Source of the DNA: an uncultured Anaerotruncus sp.
GTDB taxonomy: Bacteria > Bacillota > Clostridia > Oscillospirales > CAG-272
Direction: 5' to 3'
DNA: 18,673 bases
Assembly (NCBI GenBank): GCA_905210995.1
Contig: CAJLZE010000043.1
Span: 1 to 18,673 of the forward strand
A program made the translations under genes and the position numbers. Below, one piece after another: positions 14,081-18,673 of the stretch. The stretch's first letter is position 1. Each line of letters begins with the position of its first letter. The notes below the pieces were generated by a model, which was not told the DNA's origin, made no database searches, and saw only the letters and a list, made by a program, of their open reading frames with translations.

Positions 14081-15316
14081 GTGAAAAAATTGATGAATGT
14101 ATGCGCGCTAGTTTCCGCGCTTCTTGCGGTCTCGCTCTGTCTTACACTGACGTCCTGCGTGGGCATTTCGGCTGCCGAGCTGTCGGCGGGGTATACGAGG
14201 ACGGCAACGGACACGGGCGCCGAGAGCGACGTTTTTTACACCGCAATGACCGACTTTGCCTTTGCTCTGCTCGGCAAAACGCTTGATCCCGACGGCAAAA
14301 GCACTCTCATTTCGCCGTATTCCGTCGCCATGTGTCTCGGAATGCTCACAAACGGCGCGGAGGGTGAGACGAAAAAACAGCTTGAAGAGCTGCTCGGCAT
14401 GGATGCCGATGAGCTCAACCGTGCGCTTTATGCGTCCGCCGCGCGTCTTTGCGGCAAGGATCGGCAGCTTAAAAACGCCGATTCCGTGTGGTTCCGCAAG
14501 GGCGCTATCGACGTGAAAAAGGACTTTTTGCAGACGAACGCCGACTGGTACGGAGCCGGGGTGTATTCCGCTCCGTTCGACGGCAGCACCGTCCGCGATA
14601 TAAACAACTGGTGCGCGAAGCACACCGACGGGATGATAGATAAGATCATCGACCGCATAGATGACAATACATTGATGTATCTTATAAACGCCGTCTGTTT
14701 TGATGCGAAGTGGGAGGAAAAGTACGAAAACAGCGACATAAGGGATTCGCACTTCACGAACCGCGACGGCTCGGGAGCAAGCGTGAAAATGCTGCGCTCC
14801 AAGGGCGAGAAATACATTTCGTCCGACAACGCCGAGGGCTTTATAAAGAATTACGAGGGCGGAAGCTTCGGCTTTGTCGGGCTTCTCCCGCGCGATGCGG
14901 CGACGGATATTTACGACTTTGCACGCTCGATCGACGGCGCGGCGTGGCGTGCGCTCTGGCAGGGGCGCGGCGGTTCTGCGAACGCCGGGATACCGGAATT
15001 CGGATTTGAATACGAAATAATTCTGAATGACGCGCTCGGCGAGCTTGGCGTTACCGATGTGTTCGACTCCGAAAAAGCCGATCTCGGCGGTATTTCGGAT
15101 ATGCCGACATACTGCAGCAGGATAGGTCACAAGACGTTTATCGAGCTTGACCGCAACGGAACACGTGCCGCGGCGATAACATGGGGCGCTGTCGACGGGG
15201 AGTCGGCGGAGATCGCTCATAACATTATTCTCGACCGCCCGTTCGTGTGCATGATAGTGGATAACGAAAGCGGTATCCCCGTGTTCGTCGGAGTCGTGAC
15301 GGACCTGTCCGCGTAA
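14081..15316 (+). CDS. Serpin-family serine protease inhibitor, lipoprotein
   Basis: Suicide inhibitor of serine (or cysteine) proteases, expected on the outer cell surface. The 411-residue protein begins with a lipoprotein signal peptide (MKKLMN..., lipobox LTSC, Cys26), then a roughly 350-residue serpin fold. Family landmarks: STLISPYSVAMCLGMLTNGA (74-93), LKNADSVWFRKG (130-141), INNWCAKHTDGMIDKII (174-190), LINAVCFDAKWEEKY (201-215), and FGFVGLLPRD. The reactive-centre hinge NGTRAAAITWGAV begins at 359 and the loop ends at DRPFVCMIVDNESGIPVFVG (385-404). The small-residue hinge is characteristic of inhibitory serpins. Start is GTG at 14081, 9 nt after GGGGAGG. It lies 35 bases after the putative anti-sigma gene with no visible promoter between, so co-transcription is likely. 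The target protease is unknown. Confidence 0.95.
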   Translation: MKKLMNVCALVSALLAVSLCLTLTSCVGISAAELSAGYTRTATDTGAESDVFYTAMTDFAFALLGKTLDPDGKSTLISPYSVAMCLGMLTNGAEGETKKQLEELLGMDADELNRALYASAARLCGKDRQLKNADSVWFRKGAIDVKKDFLQTNADWYGAGVYSAPFDGSTVRDINNWCAKHTDGMIDKIIDRIDDNTLMYLINAVCFDAKWEEKYENSDIRDSHFTNRDGSGASVKMLRSKGEKYISSDNAEGFIKNYEGGSFGFVGLLPRDAATDIYDFARSIDGAAWRALWQGRGGSANAGIPEFGFEYEIILNDALGELGVTDVFDSEKADLGGISDMPTYCSRIGHKTFIELDRNGTRAAAITWGAVDGESAEIAHNIILDRPFVCMIVDNESGIPVFVGVVTDLSA

Positions 15317-15325
15317 ACAACTCTA

Positions 15326-15475
15326 TAGGGAAGGCGCCTCGGCAAGGTCCCGAGCTTCATCTCTCTACACGTCCATAGCCGTATGGGGGCTTAGCTCCTC
15401 CCGACGTTGAAGTCTGCTTAAACTTCATTGTCGGGATGGGGACCCCTCCCATACGTTATCAAATTTTATTTACAG
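15326..15475 (+). ncRNA. Unassigned strongly folded element (candidate ncRNA or palindromic mobile-element remnant)
   Basis: Intergenic region between the serpin and uridine phosphorylase genes. Hairpin A: GAAG (15330-15333) with CTTC (15355-15358), and CTCGG (15338-15342) with CCGAG (15350-15354), loop CAAGGTC. Hairpin B is long and nested: CGTATGGG (15380-15387) with CCCATACG (15448-15455), TCCCGAC (15399-15405) with GTCGGGA (15430-15436), and TGAAGT (15408-15413) with ACTTCA (15422-15427). A T-rich tail (TTATCAAATTTTATTT) follows, so at minimum it can end the serpin transcript. I recognise no RNA family. Two imperfect hairpins flanking a short segment would also fit a remnant of an IS200/IS605-type element, but there is no transposase. 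Confidence 0.5.
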
Positions 15476-15529
15476 GGCAGAGGAGGGCATATCGGTGCTT
15501 CTTTTAATAAAAATATACACAAATAGGTC

Positions 15530-15558
15530 TTGAAAGATAAGACGTTTTATGTCATAAT
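15530..15558 (+). promoter_or_regulatory. Promoter of the uridine phosphorylase gene
   Basis: TTGAAA at 15530-15535 and CATAAT at 15553-15558 with a 17-bp spacer; two mismatches from consensus. Start near 15565, giving a short leader of about 26 nt. Confidence 0.7.
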
Positions 15559-15590
15559 AATAGTACAGAACGATATAAGGAGACCGGAAT

Positions 15591-16358
15591 ATGCTTAAAA
15601 CAAATGACCTTCAGTATCACATAAACTGCCGCCCCGGAGATGTCGGCGGCTATTGCATCCTTCCCGGCGATCTGGGCAGGTGCGAAAAGATCGCGCAGTA
15701 TTTTGACGATCCGCATCATGTTTCATACAACCGCGAGTTCAATATATACACCGGAACGCTCTCGGGCGAGCCCGTTTCGGTCTGCTCGACGGGTATCGGC
15801 GGACCTTCCACTGCCATTGCGGTCGAGGAGCTTGCCGCCTGCGGCGTTCACACATTCATCCGCATAGGCACCTGCGGCGGAATATCCACCATGGTCCGCT
15901 CGGGCGACTGCGTTATAGCTACGGGAGCAGTGCGCGCCGAGGGAACATCGCGCGAATATGCGCCTATCGAATTTCCCGCCGTGCCCGACACCGATGTGCT
16001 GTTTGCATTGATAAACTCCGCCAAAAAGCTCGGGTATGTCTATCACACGGGCGTTGTTCAGTGCAAGGATTCGTTTTACGGTCAGCACTGCCCGCAGCGC
16101 ATGCCGGTCGCAAACGAGCTCATGGAAAAGTGGGAGGCATGGAAGCGCCTCGGCGTGCTTGCCAGCGAAATGGAGTCTGCGGCGCTCTTTACCGTCGGCG
16201 CGGCGCTCGGCGTGCGTTGCGGCTCGGTGTTCCATGTCGTGTGGAACCAGGAGAGAGCCAATCTCGGGCTCGATACCGACGCGGCGGAGTCGCATGACAC
16301 CGACAAGGCGATAAGGGTCGCCGTCGGCGCGATATCCGATATGATAGCGAACAAATAA
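15591..16358 (+). CDS. udp: Uridine phosphorylase
   Basis: Cleaves uridine (and often deoxyuridine) with phosphate to uracil and ribose-1-phosphate in pyrimidine salvage; cytosolic. The 255-residue protein matches the length of Escherichia coli Udp (253) and keeps the same numbering of key residues. Phosphate site: Gly26 and Arg30 in LPGDLGR, Arg48 in SYNREF, Arg91 and Thr94 in RIGTCGG. Base and ribose site: Phe162 in DSFYGQ with Gln165, and Glu193-Met194-Glu195 in ASEMESAALF. The signature STGIGGPSTAIAVEELAACG spans 66-85. AAGGAG ends 8 nt before the ATG. It has its own promoter and is followed by a terminator, so it is probably monocistronic. Purine nucleoside phosphorylase is less likely given the uridine-type signature. 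Confidence 0.94.
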   Translation: MLKTNDLQYHINCRPGDVGGYCILPGDLGRCEKIAQYFDDPHHVSYNREFNIYTGTLSGEPVSVCSTGIGGPSTAIAVEELAACGVHTFIRIGTCGGISTMVRSGDCVIATGAVRAEGTSREYAPIEFPAVPDTDVLFALINSAKKLGYVYHTGVVQCKDSFYGQHCPQRMPVANELMEKWEAWKRLGVLASEMESAALFTVGAALGVRCGSVFHVVWNQERANLGLDTDAAESHDTDKAIRVAVGAISDMIANK

Positions 16359-16375
16359 AGGTTCATAAAAGTTCA

Positions 16376-16413
16376 AAAAAGGGGCTGCGCACGTGAGTGC
16401 GGCAGTCCCTTTA
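16376..16413. terminator. Bidirectional terminator between udp and the TauE/SafE genes
   Basis: AAAAGGG-CTGC-GCAC on the left pairs with GTGC-GCAG-CCCTTT on the right, with single-base bulges, around a GTGA loop. The stem is flanked by A-runs on one side and TTT on the other and lies between the convergent ends of udp and the minus-strand transporter genes. Confidence 0.8.
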
Positions 16414-16423
16414 GTGTTAGGGC

Positions 16424-16819
16424 TCAACGGCTCCCGGCTCTCATCCGCTTTATCCCGTCCTTTACCGTGCCGACAAGCCCGCGCGCCCCCGTGAATGTCA
16501 GCATGGCTCCGAAAAGCATGCGCAGTATGCGCGGCTTTGTCACCGATGCGACCGCTGCGCCCGCAGCCGCACCGATCGCTCCGCCTATGCCGAGCAGAAG
16601 AACACAGCCCCACGCGATATTGCGGCGGCGGATGTTCACGGCGGTCGAGGCTCCGGCGGCGAAGAGGAAAAAGAAAAGATTGAGCGCCTGTGCGGGAGCC
16701 TGCTGCATCCCCGCCGCAAGCGTCAGATAAACGACGAGCAGACCGCCGCTGCCTACGCCCATGCCGGAAAGCACCGCCACGGCGGTGCCTGCGAGGATAT
16801 CAAGAAGTATGCCGCTCAT
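16424..16819 (-). CDS. TauE/SafE family transporter, second half protein
   Basis: Small membrane protein of 131 residues with about four hydrophobic segments (about 4-36, 42-62, 70-92, 97-117). The glycine-rich start LSGMGVGSGGLLVVYLTLAAG resembles one repeat of the TauE/SafE (DUF81) permeases, which export or import sulfite, sulfoacetate and other anions. Full-length members have about 250 residues in two repeats; here each repeat is a separate gene. The ATG overlaps the stop of the upstream half gene by four bases (ATGA), and AAGG lies a short way upstream. Substrate unknown. I infer that the two halves form a hetero-oligomer. Confidence 0.8.
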   Translation of the reverse strand: MSGILLDILAGTAVAVLSGMGVGSGGLLVVYLTLAAGMQQAPAQALNLFFFLFAAGASTAVNIRRRNIAWGCVLLLGIGGAIGAAAGAAVASVTKPRILRMLFGAMLTFTGARGLVGTVKDGIKRMRAGSR

Positions 16820-17268
16820 CCGAACGCCTTCACAAGCATCATGATGCCCGAATACGCAGCCACAGCCGAGAATATAAGGCGCAAAAGCTGCGCGTGCAGA
16901 CGGTCAAGCAGCATGGCTCCCGCCGTGCCGCCTACAAGCGCGGGCAGTATAAAGCGCGCGGCGCCCTCGCCGTCCCATACGCCGAGTCGTGCATAGGATA
17001 TCGCCGATATTGCCGACACCGGCAGCATGACCGCAAGCGCCGAGGCGTATACGTCCCGCGGAGATGTTTTGCTGCCGTAGGGAAGGATATGTGCCGCAGA
17101 GCGGATTATTATCACACCGCCGCCGGCGCCGAGCAGACCGTTTACAAAGCCTGCCGCGATCCCCGCGAGCGCGAGCAGAAACGGGCTTTTGCCCGATGCC
17201 GCCGATATGAGAAAGCGCGACGGCAGCGGGCGGCGGTGCGCGGTCTTTTCTTTTGAGTGTCTTATCAA
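16816..17268 (-). CDS. TauE/SafE family transporter, first half protein
   Basis: The 150-residue protein carries the N-terminal-type repeat of TauE/SafE permeases: GIAAGFVNGLLGAGGGVIII (about 36-55), then ASALAVMLPVSAISAISYARLG (75-96), and two further hydrophobic helices at about 104-122 and 128-147. The cytoplasmic N-terminus is basic. I use TTG at 17268 as start because GGAGG ends 5 nt upstream (minus strand); the longer frame from ATG at 17322 would put this ribosome site inside the coding region and has none of its own. The stop overlaps the ATG of the second half gene, so the two are translated together. Anion export is the family role; the exact substrate is not deducible. Confidence 0.82.
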   Translation of the reverse strand: MIRHSKEKTAHRRPLPSRFLISAASGKSPFLLALAGIAAGFVNGLLGAGGGVIIIRSAAHILPYGSKTSPRDVYASALAVMLPVSAISAISYARLGVWDGEGAARFILPALVGGTAGAMLLDRLHAQLLRLIFSAVAAYSGIMMLVKAFG

Positions 17269-17316
17269 TCGTTCCTCCTTTGGGGCGCGATGTCTGACCT
17301 TATATTGTTTTTTCTG

Positions 17317-17345
17317 TTGCAAAAAGCCCCGATTAGTGGTATACT
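17317..17345 (+). promoter_or_regulatory. Promoter of the FtsK/SpoIIIE gene
   Basis: TTGCAA at 17317-17322 and TATACT at 17340-17345 with a 17-bp spacer, preceded at the -10 by GG rather than TG. Start near 17352, about 80 nt before the ATG. A second TATAAT (17347-17352) directly follows and could serve as an alternative -10. Confidence 0.7.
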
Positions 17346-17432
17346 ATATAATACAGTAATAGTATTTCGGATCGGTCGGCAAAAAATACGCCGATCCGCC
17401 TGACCGATACAGACCGGAAGGACAAAGATAAA

Positions 17433-18673
17433 ATGCCTAACGAAAAAAACACGAAAAAAAGCAGGAATACGTCCGTTGAGCGCAGCGGAAAGAGTGCGCC
17501 GCGCCGCGGAGGCTCCGTGCAGCCCCGCAAGACGGGGAGGGGGACGGGCTCCGACCCCGATCAGCGCCGCATCGACCCGGTGCCCGAGTCGTCGCTTTTC
17601 ATAAATCAGCTGATGCCGTTCCTTTTGATAGTGGCGGCATTGCTTCTGACCGCGTTTTTTCTGCTCTCGAACATCGACGGGGCTGTCGGCAGCGTCGGCG
17701 TCATAATACGTGATTTCTTTTGCGGGCTTTTCGGCTGGCCTGCGTTCATAATACCGCTCATACTTGCAAATCTTGCGGTATTCTGGCGCAAATACGTCGA
17801 TCTCGGTATAGTGGCGCCGAAACTCTGGCTTTCGGGCGGATGTCTTACGGCGCTCTCGTCGCTCGTGCACGTTTTTTCGATCTCAAAAATGAACCCCACG
17901 CACTACACGTGGAGCGATTATCTTTCTTCGATATTCGGCACCGGCGAGCCGCTCTCAAACTGGACATACGGCATACGTCTGACGGGCGGCGGCTTTTTCG
18001 GCGGTCTTTTCGGCGGGCTTGTGCGCTCGGCATTCGGCTTTGTCGGCGCGCTGATAATACTTTTTGCCGCGCTCGTCATTCTGGTGCTCTTCCTTTTCGG
18101 AGTCACACCGGGATATCTCATAGACATGATAGGCTACCGCATCCGCAGTCACCGTGAGGCGACCGCCGACGTGCGTGAGGAGAGGCGCGCCGAGAGGGCG
18201 GAGATACGCGAGGAGCGCCGCGCCGTTCAGGCGGACCGCCGCCGCGCTGCCGCGATAGAGGCGCAGATGCTGCGCGAGGACCGCGAGGCTGCGCTCGAGG
18301 CACGCCGCGCCGAGCGCGCACGTGCCGCAGCGGAGGTAAAAAAGCACCGTATTCCGGATTTTGAAGAGCTGATCCCCGGTCAGACCGAATATGCCAAGCC
18401 CGAGGAGGAGGAAGCGCCCGCGCCCGATCCCGTGCTCATCACCCCGATGCCGGACGATCCCGCTCCCGCCGGACGTTCCGAAACCGTTGTGACGCCGCCA
18501 CCGGCGACGCCCGTACATCAGGCTCCCGCACCCGCTGCCGAGGAAGCGCCCGCGCCGCAGACCGACGCGGCTCCCGTTACAAAGCTGCCGCCGGTGCGTG
18601 AGAACGCTCCCGACGACGACCCATACGGGCTGAACGAGATATTCGGAAGGTGTGAGGCTGAGGCGGCAGCCGC
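17433..18673 (+). CDS. DNA translocase FtsK/SpoIIIE, N-terminal membrane part (truncated by window edge)
   Basis: Septum-located DNA pump that clears chromosomes during division or sporulation. Visible are 413 codons from ATG at 17433 (AAGGA 10 nt upstream). A basic, disordered N-terminus (1-50, MPNEKNTKKSRNTSVER) is followed by the 4-TM domain: about 58-79, 95-117, 131-150, and a glycine-rich pair at 185-225 (TGGGFFGGLFGGLVRSAFG). Then comes a highly charged Arg/Glu/Ala helical stretch (about 240-303) and a Pro/Ala/Glu-rich linker (about 335-400). The motor and gamma domains lie beyond the window, so the call rests on the membrane module and linker style. It could be ftsK or spoIIIE; the two cannot be told apart here. 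Confidence 0.87.
   Translation, partial: MPNEKNTKKSRNTSVERSGKSAPRRGGSVQPRKTGRGTGSDPDQRRIDPVPESSLFINQLMPFLLIVAALLLTAFFLLSNIDGAVGSVGVIIRDFFCGLFGWPAFIIPLILANLAVFWRKYVDLGIVAPKLWLSGGCLTALSSLVHVFSISKMNPTHYTWSDYLSSIFGTGEPLSNWTYGIRLTGGGFFGGLFGGLVRSAFGFVGALIILFAALVILVLFLFGVTPGYLIDMIGYRIRSHREATADVREERRAERAEIREERRAVQADRRRAAAIEAQMLREDREAALEARRAERARAAAEVKKHRIPDFEELIPGQTEYAKPEEEEAPAPDPVLITPMPDDPAPAGRSETVVTPPPATPVHQAPAPAAEEAPAPQTDAAPVTKLPPVRENAPDDDPYGLNEIFGRCEAEAAA

Noticed and set aside
14108..15220. 370-codon minus-strand frame opposite the serpin gene
   Set aside because: The plus strand has a complete serpin with signal peptide and ribosome site; the antisense frame lacks any recognisable domain.
15326..15475. 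Riboswitch controlling udp
   Set aside because: A separate promoter (15530-15558) lies between the folded element and udp, so the element is not in the udp leader from that promoter; no known aptamer consensus is recognised.
15723..16613. 296-codon minus-strand frame across udp and its terminator
   Set aside because: It crosses the convergent terminator at 16376-16413 and lies antisense to a uridine phosphorylase with conserved active-site residues.

Overview
The window looks like a chromosomal segment of an anaerobic Gram-positive Clostridia member (Bacillota), most likely a gut Oscillospiraceae/Ruminococcaceae-type organism. The evidence is the GC-rich coding sequence, Clostridium-type pyruvate phosphate dikinase, a ThiT thiamine ECF S-component under a TPP riboswitch, a PrsA/SurA-like foldase lipoprotein, a class A RNase P RNA and many near-perfect sigma-A promoters. 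I cannot name a species. Nothing looks like a prophage, conjugative element or intact IS.

Layout: (1) 1-1418, minus: N-terminal two-fifths of or so of pyruvate phosphate dikinase, cut by the window edge. (2) 1607-6035, plus: a strong promoter, then pth (peptidyl-tRNA hydrolase) and mfd (transcription-repair coupling factor), tightly coupled. (3) 6033-7299: own promoter overlapping the mfd stop, then a foldase-like lipoprotein. (4) 7310-8142: promoter, TPP riboswitch with an intrinsic terminator, then thiT. (5) 8160-8593: perfect 20-bp hairpin terminator and rnpB on the minus strand, whose promoter is interleaved with the hairpin that ends the next gene. (6) 8617-10942, minus: MBOAT acyltransferase plus membrane-anchored SGNH hydrolase, a likely exopolysaccharide or cell-wall O-acetylation pair. 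(7) 11052-11244: tRNA-Leu(CAG) with promoter and terminator, then a gene-free stretch holding hairpins and a heptamer repeat. (8) 11542-12348, minus: HAD-IIA phosphatase, divergent from (9) 12518-15316, plus: ECF-type sigma factor, one-pass membrane partner (probable anti-sigma factor) and a lipoprotein serpin. (10) 15326-15475: an unassigned, strongly folded element. (11) 15530-16358: uridine phosphorylase. (12) 16424-17268, minus: a TauE/SafE transporter encoded as two overlapping half genes. (13) 17317-end, plus: N-terminal membrane part of an FtsK/SpoIIIE DNA translocase, cut by the window edge.

Most of the window is housekeeping. The most interesting unit is the sigma/membrane-protein/serpin cluster, which suggests a cell-surface protease inhibitor wired to a transmembrane stress-signalling pair. 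Next are the unexplained folded element downstream of the serpin and the hairpin that occupies the spacer of the rnpB promoter. Several start codons (TTG or GTG) were reassigned from Shine-Dalgarno positions.
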